Shown one piece after another: positions 10,103-19,804 of a stretch of 64,000 nt of DNA (positions are counted from its first letter, which is position 1; each line of letters begins with the position of its first letter). The notes under the pieces are model-generated. The model was not told the DNA's origin and made no database searches. It saw only the letters and a program-made list of their open reading frames with translations. This stretch comes from Flagellimonas algicola (GTDB lineage: Bacteria > Bacteroidota > Bacteroidia > Flavobacteriales > Flavobacteriaceae). The stretch covers positions 124,001 to 188,000 of the forward strand of contig NZ_VCNI01000001.1 in the NCBI RefSeq assembly GCF_005937185.1, read 5' to 3'. Made by a program: the position numbers and the translations under genes.

Positions 10103-11365
10103 ATGAGAACTAGAGTTTTAATATTAATAGCCCTTTCGGTTTCGGCGATAGGTTTTTCCCAAAAAAACGAAATCAAAGCCGCTGAAAAAGCGTTAAAAGG
10201 AGGAGATACACCAGCCGCCAAAGCTGCTTTGGAAAGCGCTTCATCCTCTATAGATGGGGCAGATGAAAGATTGCAGGCCCAGTATTATGCTATTAAGGGA
10301 AATGTATACCTTGACCTTGCCAATAAAGGAGATACTGCTGCATTCCAAACCGCTATTGATGCATATAACAAGGTTATTTCTGTTGAAGAAGCCAGTGGAA
10401 AGGAAAAGTACACAACGGTTGCTACCCAGAGCTTGGCCCAAATTACAGCAGATTTAGTTAATGCTGCGGTAGAGGACAATGGTAAAAAGGATTTTGAAGC
10501 TGCGGCCGAGAAATTATATATGAGCTACAAGTTGAGCCCAACCGATACGCTTTATTTGTACTATGCTGCCAGTAGCGCAGTAAATGGCCAACATTATGAA
10601 AAGGCGTTGGACTACTACAATGAGCTTAAGGAAATAGGTTATGATGGAAGTGGAGTAAACTACACTGCGGTTAATGTACAGACAGGTGAAGTAGAAACCA
10701 TGGATGTAACTACTCGGGATTTATACGTTAAAGCGGGTACCCACAAGGATCCCAAAGAGGAAAGAACAGAATCCAAAAAAGCGGAAATTGTAAAAAACGT
10801 TGCGCTTATTTATCAGCAGTTGGGTGATAATGACAAAGCTTTGGCTGCCTATACAGATGCAAGAGCCGTTGACGCCAATGACGTGAACCTTGTGCTTGGC
10901 GAAGCCAACCTATACTATGCCATGGGAAACAAGGAAAAGTTTAAGGAATTGATGTCCGAAGCTTCCGAAATGGCACCAGACAATGCAGATTTGCTTTATA
11001 ATATCGGGGTTATCAATATGGAGCAAGGAAATTTGGAAGACGCGAGAGATGCGTATAAAAAGACATTGGCCGTAGACCCTGGATATATTAATGCCCTTTT
11101 GAACCTTTCAACTACCTATGTGAATGAAGGTAATGGTCTTATTGATGAAATGAACGCCTTAGGAAATTCTAGAGCTGATATCGCTAGATACGATGAGCTA
11201 AAGAAGCAAAAGGATGACTTGTTTTTGGAGGGAGCCCAGATTTTGGAGGATGCCCTTAAGTCCAATCCGGACAACCAAAGTGTGTTGACACAATTAAAAA
11301 ATATTTACGGCGCATTGGGTGATACTGATAACTTTATGCGAGTTAAAAAACTATTGGGAGAATAG
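10103..11365 (+). CDS. Exported tetratricopeptide-repeat protein
   Basis: A 420-aa protein with an N-terminal signal peptide (hydrophobic LILIALSVSAIGFS, cleavage probable before QKNE). The rest is helical with TPR-like repeats, clearest at about 225-345 (for example NDKALAAYTDARAVDAND and DARDAYKKTLAVDPGYINAL). It probably acts as a periplasmic protein-binding scaffold; its partner is unknown. It follows gyrA by 28 bp, an arrangement I recall as common in Flavobacteriaceae, and ends at a strong bidirectional hairpin terminator. Confidence 0.85.
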   Translation: MRTRVLILIALSVSAIGFSQKNEIKAAEKALKGGDTPAAKAALESASSSIDGADERLQAQYYAIKGNVYLDLANKGDTAAFQTAIDAYNKVISVEEASGKEKYTTVATQSLAQITADLVNAAVEDNGKKDFEAAAEKLYMSYKLSPTDTLYLYYAASSAVNGQHYEKALDYYNELKEIGYDGSGVNYTAVNVQTGEVETMDVTTRDLYVKAGTHKDPKEERTESKKAEIVKNVALIYQQLGDNDKALAAYTDARAVDANDVNLVLGEANLYYAMGNKEKFKELMSEASEMAPDNADLLYNIGVINMEQGNLEDARDAYKKTLAVDPGYINALLNLSTTYVNEGNGLIDEMNALGNSRADIARYDELKKQKDDLFLEGAQILEDALKSNPDNQSVLTQLKNIYGALGDTDNFMRVKKLLGE

Positions 11366-11384
11366 ATTTATTTAGTTCTTCCAT

Positions 11385-11420
11385 AAAAGAAAGCCCCGAC
11401 GATAGTCGGGGCTTTCTTTT
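11385..11420. terminator. Bidirectional rho-independent terminator
   Basis: A perfect 16-bp inverted repeat (AAAAGAAAGCCCCGAC, loop GATA, complementary arm) gives a GC-rich stem with a U-run on either strand. It serves the convergent TPR gene and the NlpC/P60 gene, whose stop codon overlaps its edge. Confidence 0.95.
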
Positions 11421-12168
11421 ATATGATCTTCTTTATGACCCTGAGTTTATGGGTATAGATTTTTTCCTCAGTGTTAAAGATACCTGTATGATCCAAACGA
11501 TCTATTCGCACATGTCCATGGGTGTGAATGATGTAGTTGTCCTTGAGTATGATTCCAACGTGATCTATAATACCTTCATTATTATCAAAAAAGGCCAAAT
11601 CCCCCGGTTCACTTTCTTCAATAAAGCTTAGAGCCTCTCCTTGCTGTGATTGTTGCTCGGCGTCCCGTTTTAAACTGTATCCATTTATTTTGTAGACCAT
11701 CTGGGCAAAACCGGAGCAGTCAATTCCAAAAGGTGTTTTGCCTCCCCATAAATAGGGGGTGTTCAAATAGAGCAACGCAGTGTCCACCAGATTTGACTTT
11801 GCTTGTTGACTTTCGATGGCATGGCCCTCAAAAGTATGCCCCAATACATTTGCAACAGAAATTACCGAACCCATAACAATGGGTAGCAGCATTCCATCTG
11901 AGGTACATATATGGGAAACAATATCTGCCGCTAAATTTTGAGTATCATCATCCAAACCCTGATAGTCCTCTTCGGAAATTAGTGTGAATTGGTTATTTGG
12001 AATCCAACCTTCGTACTTATCGTAAGCGACACGGATTTTACTCCACCTTTTCCTGCTTTCCACAACCTTGAAATGCTCCCCATAAAGTAGTTGGGACACC
12101 ATTTCAGTGCTATCTTCAGGGTTCACCCTAATGGGTACAATACTGAGGTGGCAGATTCCATATTGCAT
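11419..12168 (-). CDS. C40 (NlpC/P60) family cell-wall peptidase with SH3-like N-domain
   Basis: A 249-aa protein with an SH3-type N-terminal region (about 5-65, including WSKIRVAYDKYEGWIP) and a C-terminal NlpC/P60 cysteine peptidase domain (about 120-245). The catalytic set is visible: Cys151 in GIDCSGF, His203 in DHVGI and a third polar residue near His215. The family hydrolyses peptide bonds in peptidoglycan stem peptides, usually D-gamma-glutamyl-diaminopimelate. No signal peptide is seen, so it may work on imported muropeptides in the cytoplasm. It lies 21 bp downstream of the thiolase gene and is probably co-transcribed with it. Confidence 0.88.
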   Translation of the reverse strand: MQYGICHLSIVPIRVNPEDSTEMVSQLLYGEHFKVVESRKRWSKIRVAYDKYEGWIPNNQFTLISEEDYQGLDDDTQNLAADIVSHICTSDGMLLPIVMGSVISVANVLGHTFEGHAIESQQAKSNLVDTALLYLNTPYLWGGKTPFGIDCSGFAQMVYKINGYSLKRDAEQQSQQGEALSFIEESEPGDLAFFDNNEGIIDHVGIILKDNYIIHTHGHVRIDRLDHTGIFNTEEKIYTHKLRVIKKII

Positions 12169-12189
12169 TTGCAGGCCTTCTTGAGGATG

Positions 12190-13392
<1,203 letters not shown>

Positions 13393-13452
13393 CTAAAATT
13401 AAATGCAAGGGCCCATGCGGAGAACATGATCCAACTTCTTATTATTATTTTC

Positions 13453-13460
13453 TATTTTTG
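13453..13460 (+). promoter_or_regulatory. Candidate -7 promoter element for the PgpH-like gene
   Basis: TATTTTTG matches TAnnTTTG and lies 17 bp before the ATG at 13478. No clear TTG is present at -33, so support is partial. Confidence 0.35.
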
Positions 13461-13477
13461 AGGCAAGAGCAAGGAGA

Positions 13478-15514
13478 ATGGGAAAAACTTTGGATAACGT
13501 TTACAAGCATCAATCACTTGCTTATAAGTACTTTCTTTATCTGGTCTCCGTGGCCTTGATTGTGTTTTTCTTTCCGAAGGGAGGTAAGTTCAAGTATGAA
13601 TTTCAAAAAGGAAAACCTTGGCAGTATGAAAACCTCTACGCCCCAATCGATTTTTCTATAAAAAAAACTGCTGAAGAAATTGCCCAAGAGCAGCAATCCC
13701 TTCGGGATAATAAAACAGATTATTATACCTATGATGCTTCTATTCCAGAGGGAATCAAGCAAAAGGTGCTGCAGCAACTGCAAACCTCGTTTAATGGGAA
13801 TTCCTTGTCCATTAGACAACAGAATGCTCTCCAGAATTGGGCTTCCCGGGTTATTGACAGTGTCTATGATTTAGGCATTTTCCAAGAATTGCCAGGTTCC
13901 AGTACCGTGAGAGTGGTTAAAAACAATGAAGCTCGTACGGTAATGAGCAATAATTACCTGGATAATGCAAAGGCCAGGAATTTAACATCGAGGCTATTTT
14001 CACAATTACAATTAGCTGGAGATGATAATCTATTAGCGATTATAAACAATGCATTGGAGGCCAACATTGCGTATGACGAAGCCTTCACTGATAGGGCTTT
14101 GGAGGATGAACTTTCCAAAATTTCCTTTACTAGGGGGGAGGTTTCGGAAGGAAGATTGATCATAGCCAAAGGGGAAGTGGTTGAGGCTGAAAACTTCAAA
14201 ATTCTGGATTCTTTGAAAGCGGAATATGAATCTGAACTTTGGGGGGGTACCAATTTTTACTTCATTCTCTTGGGGTATACCATTCTGGTAGCCTTGGTAC
14301 TCATAATGCTTTTCCTGTTCTTGAAAAGGTATCGTGTTGAGATTTTTAAAAACAACAACAAAGTAACCTTCATTTTCGTGAACATCTTGTTGATGGTTTT
14401 AGCTACGACATTGATGGTCAAAAACAATGAAAGCTATGTATTTGTAGTGCCTCTTTGCATTCTTCCCTTGGTGCTAAAGAACTTTTTTGATGCGCGATTG
14501 GGGTTGTTTGTCCATGTACTTACCGTTCTCATTTTGGGTTTTGTTGTGCCCAACAGCTTTGAATACATCTTTTTGCAGACCATTGCTGGGATTGTCACAA
14601 TTCTTACCGCGTCAGAGCTATACAAGAGGGCTAATCTTTTTATCTCGGTAGGGCAAATCACCCTAATTTATATTATAGGATACTTTGCATTTCATACCAT
14701 TCATGAAGGTAATTTAGAGAATATAGAATGGACTCTGTTCGGGATATTTATCTTGAACGGATTGCTGACACTTTTTGCCCAACCTCTTATTTATATCTAC
14801 GAGAAAATCTTTGGATTGATCTCAGATGTTTCTCTTTTGGAACTATCTGATACCAACTCCAAATTACTCAAGGAGCTTTCGAATAAGGCGCCTGGTACTT
14901 TCCATCATTCCCTTCAGGTAGCAAATTTGGCCGAAGCGGCTGCAAATGAGATTGGCGCCAATGCCATGTTGGTTAGGGTTGGAGCCTTGTACCATGATAT
15001 TGGTAAAATGGAAAACCCGACCTTTTTTACTGAAAATCAAATAACCAATGTTAACCCACATGATGATTTGCCACCAAAGGAGAGCGCCAAAATTATTATT
15101 GACCATGTGATCAAAGGCATTGAGATAGCCAGAAAAAATAAATTGCCGGACAGGGTGATAGATTTTCTAAGAACCCATCATGGGACCACTTTGGTGTTCT
15201 ACTTCTTCAAAAAACAGCAAGAATTGGAGGAAGAGGTGGACGAAGCCAAATTTAGGTACCCAGGACCTATCCCATTCTCTAAGGAAACAGCTATTTTGAT
15301 GATGTCTGATGCGGTGGAAGCCGCCTCAAAGAGTTTAAAAGACCCCACTTTTATAATGATTGACGATTTTGTGGAGAAGATAGTGCGCGGACAAATGCAA
15401 GCCAACCAGTTTTTGAATGCGAATATTACATTGAAGGAGATTGAGATGGTAAAAAAAGTGTTGAAACAAAAATTGACCAATATTTATCATCTGCGGGTAG
15501 AGTATCCCGAGTAA
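13478..15514 (+). CDS. PgpH-like 7TM-HD domain phosphodiesterase
   Basis: A 678-aa membrane protein. One N-terminal transmembrane segment (about 18-34) is followed by an extracytoplasmic 7TMR-HDED-type region to about 255, then seven predicted membrane helices (about 260-455), then a cytoplasmic HD domain with HHSLQVANLAE near 475 and the metal-binding YHDIGKMENP near 505. Homologues such as Listeria PgpH hydrolyse the second messenger c-di-AMP; the same activity here is inferred from domain architecture. It is divergent from the thiolase operon and upstream of a tRNA pair. Confidence 0.88.
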   Translation: MGKTLDNVYKHQSLAYKYFLYLVSVALIVFFFPKGGKFKYEFQKGKPWQYENLYAPIDFSIKKTAEEIAQEQQSLRDNKTDYYTYDASIPEGIKQKVLQQLQTSFNGNSLSIRQQNALQNWASRVIDSVYDLGIFQELPGSSTVRVVKNNEARTVMSNNYLDNAKARNLTSRLFSQLQLAGDDNLLAIINNALEANIAYDEAFTDRALEDELSKISFTRGEVSEGRLIIAKGEVVEAENFKILDSLKAEYESELWGGTNFYFILLGYTILVALVLIMLFLFLKRYRVEIFKNNNKVTFIFVNILLMVLATTLMVKNNESYVFVVPLCILPLVLKNFFDARLGLFVHVLTVLILGFVVPNSFEYIFLQTIAGIVTILTASELYKRANLFISVGQITLIYIIGYFAFHTIHEGNLENIEWTLFGIFILNGLLTLFAQPLIYIYEKIFGLISDVSLLELSDTNSKLLKELSNKAPGTFHHSLQVANLAEAAANEIGANAMLVRVGALYHDIGKMENPTFFTENQITNVNPHDDLPPKESAKIIIDHVIKGIEIARKNKLPDRVIDFLRTHHGTTLVFYFFKKQQELEEEVDEAKFRYPGPIPFSKETAILMMSDAVEAASKSLKDPTFIMIDDFVEKIVRGQMQANQFLNANITLKEIEMVKKVLKQKLTNIYHLRVEYPE

Positions 15515-15557
15515 AATTTTAATCTGGTCAACTAGGTTTAAAAAAATAAAAAAATAG

Positions 15558-15588
15558 TTGCGATCTTACGGATGAAAAGGTACATTTG
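15558..15588 (+). promoter_or_regulatory. Promoter of the tRNA-Ser/tRNA-Pro pair
   Basis: TTG (15558-15560), a 20-bp spacer and TACATTTG (15581-15588) match the Bacteroidota -33/-7 consensus. The element is followed by CATCCGC, and a similar CACCCGC follows the -7 box of the tRNA-Arg promoter in this window. Confidence 0.8.
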
Positions 15589-15628
15589 CATCCGCATTTT
15601 CAGAGTGCAAGTTCATAATAAAATGTTA

Positions 15629-15712
15629 GGAGAGGTGCCGGAGTGGTAACGGAGCAGATTGCTAATCTGTCAGCGCGTAAGTGCTGCCCGGGTTCGAGTC
15701 CCGGTCTCTCCG
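15629..15712 (+). tRNA. tRNA-Ser (anticodon GCT)
   Basis: The acceptor stem GGAGAGG pairs with TCTCTCC. The anticodon loop TTGCTAA has GCT at 15661-15663. A long class-II variable arm (CAGCGCGTAAGTGCTG) and the T-loop GGTTCGAGTCC follow. No CCA is encoded. It reads AGC/AGU serine codons. Confidence 0.97.
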
Positions 15713-15735
15713 CTTTTTCTTTTACATAAACACCT

Positions 15736-15813
15736 CGGGGTGTAGCGTAGCCCGGTTATCGCGCCTGCTTTGGGAGCAGGAGGTCGCAGGTTCGAATCCT
15801 GCCACCCCGACCA
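15736..15813 (+). tRNA. tRNA-Pro (anticodon TGG)
   Basis: The acceptor stem CGGGGTG pairs with CACCCCG. The anticodon loop TTTGGGA has TGG at 15771-15773, and the T-arm contains GGTTCGAATCC. Discriminator A and an encoded CCA end the gene. It lies 23 bp after tRNA-Ser and is probably co-transcribed with it. Confidence 0.97.
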
Positions 15814-15816
15814 TTT

Positions 15817-15852
15817 GAAACCTCTAGTTTGGCTAGGGGTTTCGTTGTTTTT
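15817..15852 (+). terminator. Terminator of the tRNA pair
   Basis: GAAACCUCUAG pairs with CUAGGGGUUUC (one G-U) around a UUUGG loop, followed by GUUGUUUUU. It starts 4 nt after the tRNA-Pro CCA and lies before the convergent sulfatase stop. Confidence 0.85.
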
Positions 15853-15872
15853 GAACGTGTCTCAAAACAGCA

Positions 15873-17648
15873 CTATTGCTCATCAAGTCGCACAAATTGG
15901 AGTAACCTGAAATCGATGACTTCATCTCCAGGTATTTCGGTTGCTTTTAATACAAGAGTGCCTTTTCCTTGCTCCAGATGAATGTCACCAAGCGAAATAG
16001 GGATAAAGTCTTTAACATACGATTCCATTCTGGGGAAGCGGTCATTTTCAGCCCCGATCAGTGGAGGTGAATGTGGATTAACCACTTTCTTTCTTATAGC
16101 TGAGTCTTTGAATCCCAATTCCAATTCCGCCCCTATGTCTTGTTCCTCGCAGGTATAATACAGGATTACCTCAAAAGTCCCTTTCTTCAATACCTCTATA
16201 TCCCATGTAATTGAATCTTGAACACTCTTCCAATTCGTGAAGAAGGAATCGTTGGGCCATCTATTGCTCCGTTTGATGTTGCCATGTACCTCTCCATCCC
16301 TGGCGGGTAGTTGGGTCAGGTCGAAATCAGTATGCCCTAGGGTAAAGGGTTGATTACCCCTTTCTGTAGTTGCCACCTCTTCAATCCACTTGTTTTTTAA
16401 GATAATCAAGGAGTCCCTTAATTTGGAATGCGAAAGGGATAGATCCGTGGTCTGTCCTGGATCAGTGAAGATATTGTATAACCTATTCTCAGAATCCAAG
16501 CGATAACTTTGGGTTCGTACGCTAGTTTTATTGTTCCAATGGTTAAAGATTGCCCTATCCTTTATCTGCTCTCCTTGACCTCTAATAAGACTGCTGAAAT
16601 CTCGACCATCAAAGCCTAGGTCCTTCGGTGATTCAACAGAGGCCAACCCAAGCAATGTCGGAAGCAAATCCACAGACCCCATTACTTGTTCAAAATGTTG
16701 CCCTGAGTCAATGGAAGCAGGCCATTTGATAAAGAAAGGGGATTTTACACCGCCTTCATCCGTAGAGCCCTTTTTGCCTTTTAGCCCACCATTCCATCTC
16801 CATCCGTTGGGGCCATTATCCGACATAAAGACAACAATGGTGTTTTTATCCAAATCATTTTGTTTCAGATAAGATGTCAGTCTACCTACGTTCCAATCGA
16901 TATTCTCTACCATTGCTAGTGCAGCTTTGGTAAATTGTAAATCTTCAGCATCTTCATTTTGATACCTTTTCTGTAACTCGCGATCCTCGAATTTGCTCCA
17001 AAAGACATCTGGAACTTGCATTGGACTATGAGGTGTATTAAGGGGGAGATACAATAGAAAAGGTTGTTCTTGATGCTTTGAGATAAAGTCTATACCATGG
17101 TTCACAAAGTCGTCCACTAGGAAACCCTCCCCTTTTACAATTTCCCCATTGTGTTCCAACATAGGACTAAAATAATTTCCCCAGTGACCGGAACAAAAAC
17201 CATAGAAATCCTCAAAGCCCCTGCTATTGGGATGATAAGGTGGCTGCATTCCATTGTGCCACTTGCCATAAGCCGCAGTAGCATATCCAGATTTAAGAAA
17301 ATAATCAGCTAAAGTGGGGAAAGATACGTCCATGCGTTCACCTCCGGCAGAAGTTGAGTAAACCCCCAATCTTGGAAAGTACATACCTGTTAAGAGCTCT
17401 GCCCGGGTAGGGGAACAGACTGGTTGTACATAAAAATTATCGAAAACCGCTCCCTCAATCGCCAGTGAATCTATATGGGGAGTGGATAGGTTGGTGTTGC
17501 CATGTATACTTAAATCCCCCCACCCTTGGTCATCCGTTAGAATGATAATTATGTTGGGTCTTTCAACTTCATCTACCACTTTACTTTCCCTCGCACAGCC
17601 CATACATAGCACCACAAATAAAAGGGACAAAGGTTTTGCAAAATTCAT
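15873..17648 (-). CDS. Lipoprotein sulfatase (family S1, arylsulfatase type)
   Basis: A 591-aa protein with a lipoprotein-type signal ending at about Cys18 (LCMGC). The metal-binding pair Asp39-Asp40 lies in ILTDDQGWGD, and the formylglycine motif Cys78-Ser-Pro-Thr-Arg82 identifies a type I sulfatase that removes sulfate esters after maturation by an anaerobic- or FGE-type activator encoded elsewhere. The catalytic domain spans about 30-430; a C-terminal beta-sandwich-like region (about 450-590) follows, as in other polysaccharide-locus sulfatases. Alginate is not sulfated, so its target may be another algal polymer. It lies 277 bp beyond the RraA-like gene on the same strand, and whether it shares that operon is unclear. 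Confidence 0.92.
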   Translation of the reverse strand: MNFAKPLSLLFVVLCMGCARESKVVDEVERPNIIIILTDDQGWGDLSIHGNTNLSTPHIDSLAIEGAVFDNFYVQPVCSPTRAELLTGMYFPRLGVYSTSAGGERMDVSFPTLADYFLKSGYATAAYGKWHNGMQPPYHPNSRGFEDFYGFCSGHWGNYFSPMLEHNGEIVKGEGFLVDDFVNHGIDFISKHQEQPFLLYLPLNTPHSPMQVPDVFWSKFEDRELQKRYQNEDAEDLQFTKAALAMVENIDWNVGRLTSYLKQNDLDKNTIVVFMSDNGPNGWRWNGGLKGKKGSTDEGGVKSPFFIKWPASIDSGQHFEQVMGSVDLLPTLLGLASVESPKDLGFDGRDFSSLIRGQGEQIKDRAIFNHWNNKTSVRTQSYRLDSENRLYNIFTDPGQTTDLSLSHSKLRDSLIILKNKWIEEVATTERGNQPFTLGHTDFDLTQLPARDGEVHGNIKRSNRWPNDSFFTNWKSVQDSITWDIEVLKKGTFEVILYYTCEEQDIGAELELGFKDSAIRKKVVNPHSPPLIGAENDRFPRMESYVKDFIPISLGDIHLEQGKGTLVLKATEIPGDEVIDFRLLQFVRLDEQ

Positions 17649-17925
17649 CAGTTACAAGGTAGCAACATAATTTCATTTGGTATTGTATCAAAACATCATT
17701 TAGTCCACTATTTTGTTACATTAAGATGATTGCTAAATAATGGGTCGTTTGAGCTTGATCCATTTCTGAATCGTCAAACCTCGTAAATTGCTAAGACTAT
17801 GCTTAGAAAGTAATCCACAAATGGTTTCCTTGAATGTACTCTATTAGACCACAAAGTGCCTAGACTGCCTCAGGTTGAAACCTTGATTTGCTCGACCAAT
17901 TTTAAACTGATGAGGGCGGGATAAA

Positions 17926-18639
17926 TCATTTTCTTTTTTTCCATTGCTCAAATTCGATTTTGGTTTTGTCGTCGGTAAGCGGGTAAAGTCCAATTATCGA
18001 TACTCCCTCTTTGACTTTTTCCATAACAAATTCTTCATACAAGGTCATTTGTAGGCACTCTTCTGCTACCTCTTCGGCAATTTTGGATGGTATTACCATG
18101 ACTCCATCGTCATCCCCAACAATAAAATCGCCAGGGAAGACCGCAACATCGCCACAGCCAATGGGCTCGTTTATAGCAATGGCCTGATGCAGGGTTAGGT
18201 TGGTAGGTGCTGAAGGTTTTTGATGATAGGCATGGAAATCTAAATCAGCTATTTCTGCCGAATCTCGAAAACCACCATCGGTAACAATTCCTGCGGCCCC
18301 CTGTTTCATAAGCCTAGTGACCAGAATGGAGCCAGCTGAGGCTGCACCTGCATCTTTGCGACTATCAATGACAAGCACATGTCCGGGAGGGCATTTTTCT
18401 ACGGCCACGCGCTGTAAATGCTTGGGGTTTTTGAATACTTCAATGGGATTCAAGTCTTCACGGGCCGGGATATACCTAAGGGTGAAAGCCAATCCCACCA
18501 TTGTTGTTTCCCCTTGTTTAAGAGGCTGAACCCCTTGAATGAATTGATTCCTTAGCCCCCGTTTAAATAAACAAGTGGCTATAGTGGCCGTGCTGATTGA
18601 TTTCAATTTAGCTCTGGTAGTTTCTAATGGTGCGGACAT
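17926..18639 (-). CDS. RraA-family aldolase-like protein
   Basis: A 237-aa RraA-like/HMG-aldolase-like protein (formerly annotated as RNase E regulator or demethylmenaquinone methyltransferase). Family marks visible are GAASAGSILVTRLM, the substrate-binding GGFRDSAEI near 130-140 and the C-terminal GDDDGVMVIP near 185. True family enzymes are class II pyruvate aldolases acting on 4-hydroxy-4-methyl-2-oxoglutarate or similar keto acids; RraA proper inhibits RNase E. It lies 13 bp downstream of the TIM-barrel protein gene, and both are read from a promoter next to the alginate operator. A role in splitting a keto-deoxy sugar acid is attractive but inferred. Confidence 0.82.
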   Translation of the reverse strand: MSAPLETTRAKLKSISTATIATCLFKRGLRNQFIQGVQPLKQGETTMVGLAFTLRYIPAREDLNPIEVFKNPKHLQRVAVEKCPPGHVLVIDSRKDAGAASAGSILVTRLMKQGAAGIVTDGGFRDSAEIADLDFHAYHQKPSAPTNLTLHQAIAINEPIGCGDVAVFPGDFIVGDDDGVMVIPSKIAEEVAEECLQMTLYEEFVMEKVKEGVSIIGLYPLTDDKTKIEFEQWKKRK

Positions 18640-18652
18640 GTGTGTTGATTTT

Positions 18653-19621
18653 TTATTTGGCGTTGCTCCAAGTATTCCTTAGAAAATTCAAGTCCTTTTT
18701 CATGTGATCAAAAACTTCCTTTTTATCGATTGTGATATTCGAAAGACCATGTTCTGCGCCTCCCAAATCATATTCCAAATGCAAGGAAACCGGAACGTTG
18801 ATATTGTATTTTTTAAGTAAGGAAAAGTATCGGTTGAAGTCTACCATTCCTTCTCCCAAAGGTGTGTTGACCGGTTTCCATTTCCCATCGACTTTCCCCC
18901 ATTTAAAATCTTTGATTACGATAGATTTAATGAAGGGTTTTATTTGTCTTAAGCCAAGTTCCCAGCTACCCCCTCCTTCCACGACTGCGTGTCTGATATC
19001 ATATTGTGCCCCGAAATGCTGGTTGTTGGTGGCCTCTAAAATAGGAGGGAGGTCCCAGATGGGTGCGCCCACGTGATTTCCTGCATGGTTCTGGTAACAG
19101 CCAATCAATCCCAATTCCTTATTGAGCAATCCCATTTTTTTGGCTTGCTGTCCATAAAGAATTTGACTTTCCTCAATAGTTCTATTCTCAGGGTACTTTA
19201 ACCAGCCTGTGCGGTAATGCGTAAACCCCAGTTCACTTGCCGTTTCCAAAACTGTTTTTTGTTCGGGATTGTTAACATCCCAAACATTTGTGGTCATCAT
19301 CTCGGGGTTGACCCCATATTTTTTCATAGCATCAACCGCCTTTGACAAATCATTGGTGACGTTTTCTGGTAATACATTTCCTTTGGGTCTTACCGTTAAA
19401 TCCAATCCGTTGAATCCCATTTCTGCCGCCGCTGCTGCCATCTCGTTATAATCAAGAAATTGCAGATGTTTCGAAAACAAGCTGATGTTAAGGTCGGTTT
19501 TTGGTTTTGATACAGCGTTGAAAAGAGGGTTGCCAAATCCCATTAATGGCATACTTCCAATAGCTGCTGCCGATATTTTGGTGAAGTTTCTCCTTGTAAT
19601 CGCTTTTTTAGTTTCTTTCAT
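18653..19621 (-). CDS. Tat-exported sugar phosphate isomerase/epimerase-like TIM-barrel protein
   Basis: A 322-aa protein with a twin-arginine signal (KKAITRRNFTKISAAAIGS) predicting folded export to the periplasm, followed by an AP-endonuclease-2/xylose-isomerase-like TIM barrel. Features include NISLFSKHLQFLDYNEM near 45-60, metal-ligand-like His/Glu/Asp segments and a terminal SLHLEYDLGGAEHG. Such proteins are frequent in Bacteroidota sugar loci and isomerise, epimerise or dehydrate sugars, but the substrate cannot be read from sequence. It is the first gene of the minus-strand unit divergent from the PL6 lyase, with the shared operator about 75 bp upstream. Confidence 0.82.
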   Translation of the reverse strand: MKETKKAITRRNFTKISAAAIGSMPLMGFGNPLFNAVSKPKTDLNISLFSKHLQFLDYNEMAAAAAEMGFNGLDLTVRPKGNVLPENVTNDLSKAVDAMKKYGVNPEMMTTNVWDVNNPEQKTVLETASELGFTHYRTGWLKYPENRTIEESQILYGQQAKKMGLLNKELGLIGCYQNHAGNHVGAPIWDLPPILEATNNQHFGAQYDIRHAVVEGGGSWELGLRQIKPFIKSIVIKDFKWGKVDGKWKPVNTPLGEGMVDFNRYFSLLKKYNINVPVSLHLEYDLGGAEHGLSNITIDKKEVFDHMKKDLNFLRNTWSNAK

Positions 19622-19668
19622 AACCAGACCGGAATTAGTGGTTTATACACGGAATTAATGTTAAAAAC

Positions 19669-19698
19669 TTGCGTGTTGTACAAATATATGTATTTTTG
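19669..19698 (+). promoter_or_regulatory. Promoter of the PL6-PL17 unit
   Basis: TTG (19669-19671), a 19-bp spacer and TATTTTTG (19691-19698) fit the Bacteroidota promoter. The -7 box overlaps the start of the operator at 19696. A segment with GTTAAAAA precedes it and recurs before the double-PL7 gene. Confidence 0.75.
19681..19688 (-). promoter_or_regulatory. Divergent -7 element for the isomerase/RraA unit
   Basis: On the minus strand TATATTTG matches TAnnTTTG exactly, about 60 bp before the isomerase-like start. The operator at 19696-19720 then sits in the -15 to -40 region of this promoter, so one site could control both directions. No well-spaced TTG was found. Confidence 0.5.
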
Positions 19699-19720
19699 GT
19701 AAACCAAACTGGTTAACCAA
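19696..19720. promoter_or_regulatory. Operator 1 of the FadR/UxuR-like regulator
   Basis: TTGGTAAACCA-AAC-TGGTTAACCAA: two 11-bp arms form a dyad, and each arm is itself nearly palindromic (TTGGT-N2-ACCAA). This resembles the hexuronate regulator boxes of E. coli UxuR/ExuR (core TTGGTATACCAA). The site is identical at 24554-24578 and nearly so at 27228-27252 and 36185-36209. It overlaps the -7 box of the PL6 promoter, consistent with repression. Confidence 0.88.
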
Positions 19721-19804
19721 TTTTAAAAAGTAATCCCAAAACTCTATCGATACCGCATTAGGATAGAGATTTCAGCAATCTGGATGGGTGTAAAATGTCT
19801 GAAA

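Noticed and set aside
17649..17925. 277-bp gap between the sulfatase and RraA-like genes as a degraded gene
   Set aside because: No frame, repeat or family fragment could be recognised.
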